Below are positions 33,073 to 41,544 of a stretch of 64,000 nt of DNA, one piece after another. The translations under genes were made by a program, and so were the position numbers. This stretch comes from Acetobacteraceae bacterium (GTDB taxonomy: Bacteria; Pseudomonadota; Alphaproteobacteria; Acetobacterales; Acetobacteraceae), in NCBI GenBank assembly GCA_027482245.1, contig JAIXWG010000038.1, positions 186,001-250,000 on the forward strand, given 5' to 3'. The notes under the pieces were generated by a model that was not told the DNA's origin, ran no database searches, and saw only the letters and a program-made list of their open reading frames with translations. Numbering within the stretch: the stretch's first letter is position 1; each line of letters begins with the position of its first letter.

Positions 33073-33839
33073 CCGCCCATCGCCTGGTCCAGCAGGCCGG
33101 AGACCTGGCGGCAGTATTCGGCATAGGCGGGGGAGAGGCGGAAGCTGCGGTCGCGGGGATAGGGCTCCTCCACCGCCATCTCCCCGATGATACGGCCCGG
33201 CCGCGCCGCCATGACGACGATGCGGGCGGAGAGGTAGACGCTCTCATAGACGCTGTGGGTGACGAAGACGACGGTGCAGCCCGCCTTGCGCCAGATGCCG
33301 AGCAGGTCGTCGCAGAGCTTCTGGCGCGTGATCTCGTCCAGCGCCGCGAAGGGCTCGTCCATCAGCAGCAGCCGCGGCTTCATCACCAGCGCGCGGGCGA
33401 TGGAGACGCGCATGCGCATGCCGCCCGAAAGTTCCCGCGGGAAGGCCTTGGCGAAGCCCGAGAGGCCGACCAGGTCGAGCGCCGCATCGACCTCCGCCGC
33501 CACCTGCGCGCGCGGGCGGTCGCGGAGCCTGAGTGGCAGGAAGACGTTGTCCCAGACGCTGGCCCAGGGCATCAGCGTCGGCTCCTGGAAGACGAAGCCG
33601 AGGTCGCCCGGCACGAAGCCGCGGCCGGGCCAGTCGATGCTGCCGCCGCTATGCCTGCCGAGCCCGGCGATGAGGCGAAGCGCCGTCGATTTCCCGCAGC
33701 CGGAGGGGCCGAGCAGGGAGATGAACTGGCGCTCCCCGATATCGAGGTCGAGACCCCGCAGCGCGACGGTGCCGCTGGCATAGACCTTGTCCACGCCGCG
33801 CAGGCGCAGCAGGGGCTCGGCGGGATGGTGCATGTCCAT
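33069..33839 (-). CDS. Nitrate/sulfonate/taurine-type ABC transporter ATP-binding protein
   Basis: The 256-residue ATPase is of the SsuB/TauB/NrtD type: Walker A GPSGCGKST, signature LSGGMRMRVSIARAL and Walker B LLMDEPFAALDEITR, plus VFQEPTLMPWASV at the Q-loop, all diagnostic of this group. The ATG at 33839 is chosen; a TTG at 33848 overlapping the permease stop (TTGA) would add three residues and is possible. It ends on the same CTAG as the FAD oxidase. Partner genes are the permease at 33845 and receptor at 34673. Confidence 0.9.
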   Translation of the reverse strand: MDMHHPAEPLLRLRGVDKVYASGTVALRGLDLDIGERQFISLLGPSGCGKSTALRLIAGLGRHSGGSIDWPGRGFVPGDLGFVFQEPTLMPWASVWDNVFLPLRLRDRPRAQVAAEVDAALDLVGLSGFAKAFPRELSGGMRMRVSIARALVMKPRLLLMDEPFAALDEITRQKLCDDLLGIWRKAGCTVVFVTHSVYESVYLSARIVVMAARPGRIIGEMAVEEPYPRDRSFRLSPAYAEYCRQVSGLLDQAMGG

Positions 33840-33844
33840 GCCGC

Positions 33845-34669
33845 TCAATTCTCCCGCGCCAATTCGCTTTCATGCCAGCGGCGCAGCAGGGCGCGCTGCA
33901 CGGCGGACATGACGAGCCAGATCGTGATGCCGAAGGCGGAGAGCAGGAACAGCGCCGCGAACATGCGCGGCACGTTCAGCAGCGACCCGCTTTCCACGAT
34001 GACCCAGGCGAGGCCCGTGGCGCTGCCGCTCCCCGCCACGAATTCCGCGACGACGGCGCCGATCACGGAGAGGCCGGAGGAGATGCGCGCGCCGGCCAGG
34101 ATGTAGGGCAGCGCGCCCGGCAGCTGCAGGTAGCGGAAGCGCTTCCAGCGGGAGGCGCCGCAGAGATCGAAGACGTTGCTCAGGCCATGGTCAACCGACT
34201 TCATCCCGGCCGCGGTGTTCGACAGGATCGGGAAGAAGGCGACCAGCCAGGCCAGGATCAGCAGCGCCAGCCACACCCGGTCGAGCCCGACCCAGATGAC
34301 GATTATCGGTGCGATGGCGATCACCGGCGTCACCTGCATCATCACGGCGTAGGGCCAGAAGGTGCGCTCCACCGTGCGGTTCTGCGTCAGCGCCACGCCG
34401 AGCGCGATGCCGGACAGCATGGCCAGGACGAAGGCGGAAAGGGTGATGGTGGCGGTGAAGCCCAGCGCCTCCAGCAGGCTCGCCCGATCCTTCATCAGAG
34501 TCTCGAAGATCAGGGATGGCGCGGGCAGGATGAACTTGGGCACGCCCAGGACCCGCACCAGCGTTTCCCAGCCGCCGAGGAAGATCGCGCCCCCCAGCGC
34601 CGGCAGCAGCCAGTCCGCGGCGGCGGGGCCGGGGCGGGCGGGCGCGTCATCGGCGCTGGTGGCGGACAT
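33845..34669 (-). CDS. Nitrate/sulfonate/taurine-type ABC transporter permease
   Basis: The 274-residue inner-membrane protein is an SsuC/TauC-type permease with six predicted helices. ILPAPSLIFETLM follows the first helix as in the family, and LCGASRWKRFRYLQLPGALP is the EAA loop that contacts the ATPase. It lies 3 bases after the receptor gene and next to the ATPase, so all three form one leftward operon that is divergent from the oxidase/hydrolase unit at 35888-38892. Confidence 0.92.
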   Translation of the reverse strand: MSATSADDAPARPGPAAADWLLPALGGAIFLGGWETLVRVLGVPKFILPAPSLIFETLMKDRASLLEALGFTATITLSAFVLAMLSGIALGVALTQNRTVERTFWPYAVMMQVTPVIAIAPIIVIWVGLDRVWLALLILAWLVAFFPILSNTAAGMKSVDHGLSNVFDLCGASRWKRFRYLQLPGALPYILAGARISSGLSVIGAVVAEFVAGSGSATGLAWVIVESGSLLNVPRMFAALFLLSAFGITIWLVMSAVQRALLRRWHESELAREN

Positions 34670-34672
34670 GGC

Positions 34673-35659
34673 TCAGCTGCCCGTGGCGCGGTTCAGGAAG
34701 CGGAGCGTATAGGCGCGGCGCCAGTCGAAGCCGGGCTGCGCGATCCCCTCCCGCGCCAGCGCCTCGTAATGGGATTGCCAGCGCGCGTCGCTCATCGTGC
34801 CGACGCCGTGCTGGCGGGTCTCCTCCGTCTCCACGATGTTGGCGCGGCGCATGGCGTCGAAGGCGTTGCGCATGATCTCCGGCGTGTTCTGCGGATTCTC
34901 CCGCGCCACGGCGGCGAAGCCCGCGGTGGGATCGGCCAGGTAGTCGGTCCAGCCGCGAACGGAGGCCTGGACGAAGCACTGCACGGCTTCCGGCCGCCGG
35001 TCGATCAGCGCCTGCCCGACGACGACGACGGAGCCATAGGTGCCGTAGCCGCTGTCGGCGATCATGAAGACCTTGGGCGGCCGGCCGAGCGCCTGGGCGG
35101 CGAGGTAGGGCTCGTTCGTCACTAGCCCCTGCTGGATGGCGTTGCGGTCCGCGAGGAAGGCGGCCATCTGGCCGGTGTAGTTGCGGATCTGGCTGTCGGC
35201 GAAGCCGTAGCGGCTGCGGAGGAACGGCCAATAGGCGTTGCGCGCGCTGCCCGCGATCATGATGGGCTTGCCCCGCATATCCTCGAAGCTCTCGATCCCG
35301 CTATCGGGATGCGCCATCAGGATCTGCGGCGTGCGCTGGAAGGCGGCCATGACGGCGCGGGCGGGGAAGCCTGCCTGGTGCATGTGGAAGGTCGCGTCGC
35401 TGACGGAGGAGAGGCCGATCTCCACCGCGCCGCCGACCAGCAGCTGGACGGGGTCGATCGAGGGCCCGCCCTGGCGGATGACGAGGTTCAGGCCGCATTC
35501 GCGGTAGAACCCCTTCTCCAGCGCCTGGTAGTAGCCGCCCTGCTCCGCCTGCGCGCGCCAGGACGTCACGAAGGTGATGCGTTCCTGCGCCGCGGCGTTG
35601 CCGCCCGCCAGGGCCAGCGCGGCCGCCCCCAGCCGTGCCATCCAGTTGCGAAGACCCAT
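34673..35659 (-). CDS. NMT1/THI5-like ABC transporter substrate-binding protein
   Basis: The 328-residue receptor begins with a secretion signal (LGAAALALAGGNAAAQ) and then ITFVTSWRAQAEQGGYYQAL, typical of NMT1/THI5-like and SsuA-type receptors. SIDPVQLLVGGAVEIGLSS is the conserved segment after the first lobe. Ligands of the family include sulfonates, pyrimidine precursors, nitrate and aromatic acids, so the substrate is not fixed by sequence. It is the first gene of the operon with the permease and ATPase. Confidence 0.9.
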   Translation of the reverse strand: MGLRNWMARLGAAALALAGGNAAAQERITFVTSWRAQAEQGGYYQALEKGFYRECGLNLVIRQGGPSIDPVQLLVGGAVEIGLSSVSDATFHMHQAGFPARAVMAAFQRTPQILMAHPDSGIESFEDMRGKPIMIAGSARNAYWPFLRSRYGFADSQIRNYTGQMAAFLADRNAIQQGLVTNEPYLAAQALGRPPKVFMIADSGYGTYGSVVVVGQALIDRRPEAVQCFVQASVRGWTDYLADPTAGFAAVARENPQNTPEIMRNAFDAMRRANIVETEETRQHGVGTMSDARWQSHYEALAREGIAQPGFDWRRAYTLRFLNRATGS

Positions 35660-35768
35660 GGGTATGTTCCCCTGCCGATCGGCGGGGTTGCGGTGCAATC
35701 CCCATGCCGCGGCCTGGCTGCCGTGCGGCCCCGCAACAGGTTTCGCCCTGGCGCCCCGATGTGCAGCT

Positions 35769-35776
35769 TGCATGCA
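35769..35776. promoter_or_regulatory. TGCATGCA palindrome in the 228-base divergent region
   Basis: TGCATGCA lies near the middle of the longest gap in the window (35660-35887), between the ABC receptor and the second FAD oxidase. GCCCA/TGGGC at 35781-35795 is a further short inverted repeat. Apart from these, I see nothing gene-like in this gap; it should hold both divergent promoters. Confidence 0.35.
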
Positions 35777-35887
35777 GCGCGCCCATGGCTTGGGCATCGC
35801 GGTGGTCGTCGCCGTTGCCCGGCCTCGCGCGGGCTTGGGCACGGGTCTTGCTGCCGCCGTGGCGACGCCCTGCCTGCCGGAGTTCGC

Positions 35888-37276
35888 ATGGACCGCATCG
35901 CCGCCTTCGCCGCCGCCATCGGGGATGTCCCCTGCGTGACCGACCCCGCTGCCGTGAGGCTCCGCAGCCGCGACCGCTTCGCCGTCTCGCCCATGCTCCG
36001 CCGCGCGCTCAAGGACAAGTTCGCGGAGGTGATCGTGACGCCGAGGACGAGGGAGGAGATCGCCCGCGTGCTGGCCGCCGCCTGCCGGCTCGGCCTGCCC
36101 GTCACGCCGCGGGGCGGGGGCACGGCGAATTTCGGGCAGTCCGTGCCGCTGGAAGGTGGCGTGCTGCTGGACATGACGGGCTTCGCCGGCGTGGTCTGGC
36201 AGAAGCCCGGCGTCGTGCGGGTGAAGGCGGGCACCATGTGCATCGATGTCGATGCCGCGACGCGGCCGCAGGGATGGGAGCTGCGCATCCATCCCTCCAC
36301 CAAGCGCAGCGCCACCATCGCGGGCTTCATCTCCGGCGGCCATGCCGGCATCGGGTCCTGCGTCTGGGGCATGCTGGCCGACAAGGGCAACATCCTGGCG
36401 CTGGAGGTGATGAGCATGGAGGAGGAGCCGCGGGTGGTGGAGCTGCGCGGCGCCGACATCGCGCTCGTCCACCACGCCTATGGCGCCAATGCCGTGATCC
36501 TGGAATGCGAGATGCCGCTGGCGCCGGCCTGGGAATGGCGCGAATGCCTGGCCGCCTTCCCGGACTTCATGCAGGCCGTGCGCTTCGGCGTGCAGCTGGC
36601 GCAGGAGGATGCGATCATCCGCAAGCTGGTCAGCATCCAGGGCTGGCCCATCCCGCGCCTGATGAAGCCCATGGGCACGATCGTGCCGGATGGGCATTCG
36701 ATGGTCTCCTGCCTCATCGCCGCGCCCTTCATGGACGCGTTTCGCCAGCTGGTGGCGGAGCATGGCGGCCTGGTCGCCAGCGACAGCGCGGAGGGCGAGG
36801 GGCCCTATGGCGCGCCGCTCTATGAGTTCTCCTGGGGCCATTCCAACATCCACATCCAGAAGAGCGACCCGCGTTTCACCGGCGTGATGGGGTTGTTCCC
36901 GACGGATGACCTGGTGGGTTCCATCGCCCGCGTGCATGCGCGCTATCCAGAGGCACCGATGCGGCTCGAACTCGAACGCACCGGCGGCCGCCTGCTGGCG
37001 ATGGGCACGCCGGCGGTGCTGTATGAAAGCGAGGCGCAGATGGCGGCGCTGGTGCAGGCGATGCAGGCGGAGGGGGTGAGCGTCGCCAATTCCCACAGCT
37101 CCTCCGTCAAGAAGGTCGGCATCAAGCAGTTCGATGCGCGGGATGCGGTGTTCAAGCGCGTGATGGACCCGAGGAACCTGCTCAACCCGGGCAAGCTCGT
37201 CTTCGATGCGCCGGAGGATGCGCGGGCGGGCGTCGACCTGCCGACCAGCGGCTGGTCGCTGCGGAAGGCGCTGTGA
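35888..37276 (+). CDS. FAD-linked oxidase (PCMH-type), paralogue of the one at 31681
   Basis: The 462-residue flavoprotein closely parallels the oxidase at 31681: TPRGGGTANFGQSVPLEGG, RIHPSTKRSATIAGFISGG, AYGANAVILECEMPL, and a C-terminal RNLLNPGKLVFD. The PCMH FAD-binding domain covers about residues 50-225. It overlaps the start of the CocE-type hydrolase gene (TGATG), so oxidation and ester/amide hydrolysis are probably consecutive steps. The divergent ABC operon likely imports the substrate. Confidence 0.87.
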   Translation: MDRIAAFAAAIGDVPCVTDPAAVRLRSRDRFAVSPMLRRALKDKFAEVIVTPRTREEIARVLAAACRLGLPVTPRGGGTANFGQSVPLEGGVLLDMTGFAGVVWQKPGVVRVKAGTMCIDVDAATRPQGWELRIHPSTKRSATIAGFISGGHAGIGSCVWGMLADKGNILALEVMSMEEEPRVVELRGADIALVHHAYGANAVILECEMPLAPAWEWRECLAAFPDFMQAVRFGVQLAQEDAIIRKLVSIQGWPIPRLMKPMGTIVPDGHSMVSCLIAAPFMDAFRQLVAEHGGLVASDSAEGEGPYGAPLYEFSWGHSNIHIQKSDPRFTGVMGLFPTDDLVGSIARVHARYPEAPMRLELERTGGRLLAMGTPAVLYESEAQMAALVQAMQAEGVSVANSHSSSVKKVGIKQFDARDAVFKRVMDPRNLLNPGKLVFDAPEDARAGVDLPTSGWSLRKAL

Positions 37277-38892
37277 TGCGGCCGGAGGAGACGCTGTCGG
37301 CGCGGATGCGGGACGGCACGCGGCTCGATGCTGCGGTATGGCGGCCCTCGACGCCCGGGCCGCATCCGGTGCTGCTGATGCGCCAGCCCTATGGGCGCGG
37401 CATCGCCTCGACGGTCGTCTACGCGCATCCTGCCTGGTATGCGGCGCGCGGCTTCATCACCGTCATCCAGGATGTGCGCGGCGCCGGGACCTCCGAGGGG
37501 AAGTTCCTGCCCTATTCCGCGGAAGCCGAGGATGGGGCGGAGAGCATCGCCTGGGCGGCGGGGCTGCCGGGTTCCTCCGGCGCGGTCGGGATGTATGGCT
37601 TCTCCTACCAGGGGGCGGCGCAAACGCTGGCGCTGTCGCAATCGCCACCGGCCTTGAGGGCGATCGCGCCGGCCATGGCGCTGTGGGATTTCTACAACGA
37701 GCGCATCGCGCCGGGCGGCGCCTTCACGCTGGGCGGCAGCGCCTATTGGGCGGCGCAGATGGCCGCGCTGATGGCGAAGCGGGCAGGGGATGCGGAGGCC
37801 TTCGCGGAACTGGCCGCCGCGGCCAATGGCGGAATGCGCTTCGACGGCCCCGTGCCGGCCGACCCCAGCGTGCTTCGCCGCCATGCCGGCTACAGCCACT
37901 ACGCGCTGTGGCGGGAAGCGGGGCCGGACCACCCCTATGTGCGGCAGGCGTCGTCGGCCGCGCTGGTCGGGAGCGCGAAGCCGGGCGTGCCGGCCTTTTT
38001 CACCGGCGGCTGGTTCGACTACCACCTGGCGGGCACGGTGGCCGGGTTCCGGCACCTCGGCGGGCATCTCGTCATCGGGCCCTGGACGCATCTCGCCTGG
38101 GCGCCGCAGGGCGCGAGCACGGATTTCGGGCCTGCCGCGTTGAGCAGCATCGACACCATGCAGGCCGAGTTCTTCGACCACGCCTTGAAGGGCCATGATC
38201 CCGCGCCCTGGATGCTGGAGGCGCCGGTGCGGCTCTTCGACCTCGGCACCCGCTTCTGGCGGCTGTTCAACGCCTGGCCGGAAGGCCCGCGCCAGGTGCT
38301 GCATGCCGGCGGCTCCGGCCTCGCCGCCATGCGCGCCGATGACGGCGTGCTGCTGCCCGATGCGCCCGCGACCACGGGGTGGGAGCGTTTCGTGCATGAC
38401 CCCTGGCGGCCCGTCCCTGCCTTCGGGCTGGCGCATGGCGCGGGACAGGGTTGGCGCGACCGCGCGGAGATCGATGCGCGCTACGACATCGCCTGCTTCA
38501 CCAGCGCGCCCGTCACCGCCCCCGTCACCTATGCCGGCGATCCCGCCGTGGTGCTGTCGGCGGAGACGGATGCGGAATCCTTCGACCTGAATGCCACGCT
38601 GTCGCTGGTGACGCGGGAGGGGCGCGTGATGGCGCTGTCCCAGGCGCATGCGCGGGTCGAATCCGGTGCCGTGTCCGAACTCCGCCTCGCCATGCGTCCG
38701 CTCTGCATCACGCTCCAGCCAGGGGAGGCGCTGCGCCTGTCCATCGCCGGCGCCTGCTTCCCGGCCCATCCCATCAACCCCGGCACCGGCACGGATCCGC
38801 GCCGGGCCACGGGGGCGGAGGCGCAGCCCATCGCCATCGCGCTCCGCACCGGGGCGGAGGGCTGCCGGTTGGAGATGCCGCTGGCGCCGTGA
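37276..38892 (+). CDS. CocE/NonD-family (X-Pro dipeptidyl-peptidase-like) hydrolase
   Basis: The 538-residue protein belongs to the CocE/NonD family of serine hydrolases, which split acyl esters and amides. The family opening is VLLMRQPYGRG; the nucleophile elbow is MYGFSYQGAAQ (serine in GFSYQG); GPWTHLAWAP contains the catalytic histidine; and the C-terminal jelly-roll domain (residues about 370-538) is typical. It starts with ATG 37276 (a GTG lies one codon before) overlapping the FAD oxidase stop. No signal peptide is seen. It ends 3 bases before the opposite-strand gene at 38896. Confidence 0.88.
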   Translation: MRPEETLSARMRDGTRLDAAVWRPSTPGPHPVLLMRQPYGRGIASTVVYAHPAWYAARGFITVIQDVRGAGTSEGKFLPYSAEAEDGAESIAWAAGLPGSSGAVGMYGFSYQGAAQTLALSQSPPALRAIAPAMALWDFYNERIAPGGAFTLGGSAYWAAQMAALMAKRAGDAEAFAELAAAANGGMRFDGPVPADPSVLRRHAGYSHYALWREAGPDHPYVRQASSAALVGSAKPGVPAFFTGGWFDYHLAGTVAGFRHLGGHLVIGPWTHLAWAPQGASTDFGPAALSSIDTMQAEFFDHALKGHDPAPWMLEAPVRLFDLGTRFWRLFNAWPEGPRQVLHAGGSGLAAMRADDGVLLPDAPATTGWERFVHDPWRPVPAFGLAHGAGQGWRDRAEIDARYDIACFTSAPVTAPVTYAGDPAVVLSAETDAESFDLNATLSLVTREGRVMALSQAHARVESGAVSELRLAMRPLCITLQPGEALRLSIAGACFPAHPINPGTGTDPRRATGAEAQPIAIALRTGAEGCRLEMPLAP

Positions 38893-38895
38893 CCC

Positions 38896-39708
38896 TCAGG
38901 GCCTGGCGTGGCGCGTGCTGCCGGGGATGGCGGCGGCGCGATGGGTCAGGCTTTTCGACAGGGCCTCATAGGGCGCGGCGGAGACGCCGATGCTGCCGCG
39001 GAAGGGCTGGTCCATCAGGAAGACGAAGGCGATCAGCGCGCCAACGCCCGCCGCCTGCACCGCCAGCATGCCGATGGTGTGCAGCCGCGGCGGATAGAGC
39101 GCGCCGGTCAGGGCCAACAGGCCGAACAGCACCAGGATGAGCATCCAGAACTCGGTCGGCAGGCCCATGCGCGCGCCTTCCAGCCGCCGGTCGCGCGCGC
39201 CGTCCATGTCGTCGTATTCCTGAAGCATGTCGGTGGCCAGCACCTCCGGCGCCGTGGCCGCGGCCCGGTAGAAGGCGGTCTCCAGCGCCTCCAGCGCCGC
39301 CTGGGTCACGGGGTGGCGGCCCTCCCGCGCCATGGCGGGGAATTCCTGCGCGGCGATGCTGGCGGCATAGGCGCTGAGGTCCTGGCGCAGCGCATGGCCC
39401 GGCGCGCCGAGACGATCCGCGATGCGTGCCATGGTCGCGATGGCCGCGACCTCGGTCGAGACCAGGCGCTGCGCGTCGCTGGCCTGGCTGCGCGCCTGCA
39501 CCGCGCAGAAGGCGAGGATGAGGGTCAGCGCCGCCATCACCGCGCCGGTGGTGCGCATGGCGATGTCGATGTGTTCCTTCGTCTGCGGTACGCGGGCCAG
39601 CGGCGCCAGCGCGGCGCAGGCCAGCGCGGCCGCCAGCGCGGCGGCGGCCATGAAGACGGCGTAGACGGCCGCGCTCGGCAGGTCGTGCAGCGTGCTGGCG
39701 AGGTCCAT
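38896..39708 (-). CDS. Bestrophin-like DUF4239 membrane protein
   Basis: The 270-residue protein has the layout of the DUF4239 (bestrophin-like) family: two N-terminal helices (residues about 12-35 and 55-75), a long helical cytoplasmic region with QRLVSTEVAAIATM and a D-L-S-A-Y-A segment, and two C-terminal helices (ILVLFGLLALTGAL and GALIAFVFLMDQPFRG). DQPFRG is typical. Bestrophins are anion channels; whether DUF4239 proteins conduct ions is not established. It is separated from the carbonic-anhydrase-like operon only by a small plus-strand gene. A second member is at 44020. Confidence 0.82.
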   Translation of the reverse strand: MDLASTLHDLPSAAVYAVFMAAAALAAALACAALAPLARVPQTKEHIDIAMRTTGAVMAALTLILAFCAVQARSQASDAQRLVSTEVAAIATMARIADRLGAPGHALRQDLSAYAASIAAQEFPAMAREGRHPVTQAALEALETAFYRAAATAPEVLATDMLQEYDDMDGARDRRLEGARMGLPTEFWMLILVLFGLLALTGALYPPRLHTIGMLAVQAAGVGALIAFVFLMDQPFRGSIGVSAAPYEALSKSLTHRAAAIPGSTRHARP

Positions 39709-39782
39709 GCCCCAGCCTGCGCCCGCCGCGCTTAACCCGGCGTTGATGGCGCCCGGTGCTTCCTGGGGCGCAAGGAGGCACC

Positions 39783-40190
39783 ATGATGGCGCAGGCGGCA
39801 ATCCGCGATGGCGGGCCGGGCGGATGGCGTGCGGATCGCGTGCTGGCATCCCTGCACGGGATGGGCGGGCACCTCGTGCTGCATGCCGACCGTCTCCGCA
39901 TCCTTCGCCACGGCCCGTGGTTCACGGCGGTGAACGCGCTGTCGCATCTGGAGCGGGAGATGGAGACGACCATCCTGCTGCGCAGCCTGGTCGGCGTGCA
40001 CCTGGTGCGGTCGCTGCTGCTGGTGCAGTTCCTGCGCCTGACCTATGCGGGCGCCCCGGCGCCGACCGGCCATTACCTGCGCGACGCCTTCGCCGAGAAC
40101 GCCTTCATGTTCAGCCTGGCGGACAACCGCCCGCTGCAGGCGATGGCCGCGCGCATCATCCAGGCGGCGCGCGCGGCCGGGGCAGGTTAG
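39783..40190 (+). CDS. Small protein with a possible PH-like domain
   Basis: The 135-residue protein has AGGAGG nine bases or so before the ATG at 39783, a strong ribosome site. It contains alternating strands (HLVLHADRLRILRHG, then LERE-rich and VHLVRSLLLVQFLRL) and ends in a helix (NRPLQAMAARIIQAARAA), the order of a bacterial pleckstrin-homology-like domain. I do not recognise a named family. It lies between the DUF4239 gene and the carbonic-anhydrase-like gene, both on the opposite strand, and ends 2 bases from the latter. Confidence 0.65.
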   Translation: MMAQAAIRDGGPGGWRADRVLASLHGMGGHLVLHADRLRILRHGPWFTAVNALSHLEREMETTILLRSLVGVHLVRSLLLVQFLRLTYAGAPAPTGHYLRDAFAENAFMFSLADNRPLQAMAARIIQAARAAGAG

Positions 40191-40192
40191 CG

Positions 40193-41131
40193 CTACGCCT
40201 CCGCCATGCGCCGGTACCAGGTGGTGGTGCGCAGCACGCCATCCGGGCGCGGTGCCAGCCCCTCGGTTTCCATCAGCGCTGCCACGGCGCGGTCCGCATC
40301 GGCGCGGCGGCCCTGGTTGCCGGCCAGCCCGTGATAGAGCGCCGCCGCATGGCCGACATCACGGCGGGAGACGCGGCCGCGCCCATCCGCCTGGGCACGC
40401 AGGAAGACCAGCACCTGCCGCGCCGCGGTGCTGGGCGTGGCGCCGTGGCGCGATGCCTCCGCCGCCAGCGTGGCGCGGGCCTCCGCCGCCGTCAGGCCGT
40501 AGCGCGTGACGCCCTCCGTCAGCAGCGCGCGTTCGGCTTCCGCATCGGCCAGCCCGGCGGAAAGGCGCAGCCGCGCGAGTTCCGCGAAGGCCGGCGCGCC
40601 GGCGGGCGGCGAGGGCGGCGGCGTGACGGCCTCGGCCCGCAGGCCCGGGCGCAAGGCCTCCAGCCGCCGTTCCGGCGCGGCCGCGCAGGCGGCACAGGGC
40701 AGGCGCTGCGTGCTGCCGTCCAGTGCCATCAGATGCAGTTCCACCGCCATGTCGGGATGGCGGCGCAGCACCTCCGCCGCCGCGCGGTCCATCACCGCCT
40801 GGTGCTGGCGCTGCTCCTCCACCGGGTCCTGCGCCAGGTTGCGCCCGGCCCAGAGGTTCATGGCCCCGCAATCGCGGTGGTTGATGATGATCACGCGCCG
40901 CACGCCGTGCAGCTGGCGGGACGCGGCCAGGTTGTCCCACACCGCGGTGTTCCAGCCCGGCCGGGCCTCGTCCACGGCGGCCAGGGCAGCGCCGGCGATC
41001 CGCATCTCGCTGTAGCGGTTGGTGCGGCCCATCGTGGCCAGCAGCTGGGTCACGTCATCCACCAGGCGCGGGTCGATGCAGCTGAGGACGAAGGCATCGG
41101 CCTTCGAGGTGTCGGGGGCAGCGGGGGTCAC
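40193..41131 (-). CDS. Beta-carbonic-anhydrase-like domain fused to an RYGLT helical domain
   Basis: The 312-residue protein has two parts. Residues 1-165 look like a beta-carbonic anhydrase: Cys18-x-Asp20-x-Arg22 (LSCIDPRL) and His85-x-x-Cys88 (INHRDCGAM) are the zinc ligands and the catalytic Asp-Arg pair, in the Cys-x-Asp-x-Arg ... His-x-Asp-Cys-Gly form seen in Rv1284-like enzymes. After a proline-rich linker, residues about 180-312 are homologous to the whole protein at 45235 (EGVTRYGLTAAEA, TTTWYRRMAEA). The GTG start overlaps the DUF6524 gene (GTGA). It may hydrate CO2 or sense bicarbonate beside a membrane complex. Confidence 0.8.
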   Translation of the reverse strand: MTPAAPDTSKADAFVLSCIDPRLVDDVTQLLATMGRTNRYSEMRIAGAALAAVDEARPGWNTAVWDNLAASRQLHGVRRVIIINHRDCGAMNLWAGRNLAQDPVEEQRQHQAVMDRAAAEVLRRHPDMAVELHLMALDGSTQRLPCAACAAAPERRLEALRPGLRAEAVTPPPSPPAGAPAFAELARLRLSAGLADAEAERALLTEGVTRYGLTAAEARATLAAEASRHGATPSTAARQVLVFLRAQADGRGRVSRRDVGHAAALYHGLAGNQGRRADADRAVAALMETEGLAPRPDGVLRTTTWYRRMAEA

Positions 41132-41544
41132 TTCTTGATCTCCTCCGTATGGGTGATGCCGGTCAGGCGATGATCGAGGTGGGAGTAGGAAAGGCCCGCG
41201 GTGAACACCGCGGCGATGCTGACCAGGGCCCAGATCAGCAGGGTGGGGCCATCGAGCAGCGGCTGGCCCGTCAGCTGCGCCAGGGTCACGCTGGTGCCGA
41301 GGGAGAACAGCAGGACGAGCGCGATGCCGACGCGGCCGAGCACGCCCATCGTCGTCTTCCACATCAGCAGCAGGATCGTCGCCAGGATCGCGCCGGTGGC
41401 GAGCTTGGCCCAGAACCAGTCGAAGCCGCCCAGCACCCAGTGCAGGTAGGAGGTGCCGGACGGATTGTAGATCGCGAAGACGAGGAACAGGCTGAACAGC
41501 GCCCGCGCCACCACCCCGCGCCAGTTGAACGGGGCGACGCTCAT
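41128..41544 (-). CDS. DUF6524 membrane protein
   Basis: The 138-residue protein has four predicted membrane helices and the DUF6524 pattern FNWRGVVARALFSLFLVFAIY followed by NPSGTSYLHWVL. The function of the family is unknown. It is joined by 4-base overlaps to the mitofilin-like gene upstream and the carbonic-anhydrase-like gene downstream, so these are translated together and may form one complex. Confidence 0.82.
   Translation of the reverse strand: MSVAPFNWRGVVARALFSLFLVFAIYNPSGTSYLHWVLGGFDWFWAKLATGAILATILLLMWKTTMGVLGRVGIALVLLFSLGTSVTLAQLTGQPLLDGPTLLIWALVSIAAVFTAGLSYSHLDHRLTGITHTEEIKK

Noticed and set aside
34673..37096. Minus-strand frame continuing far upstream of the ABC receptor
   Set aside because: Only the part after the ATG at 35659 has a signal peptide and receptor motifs. 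The rest is the shadow of the FAD oxidase on the plus strand.
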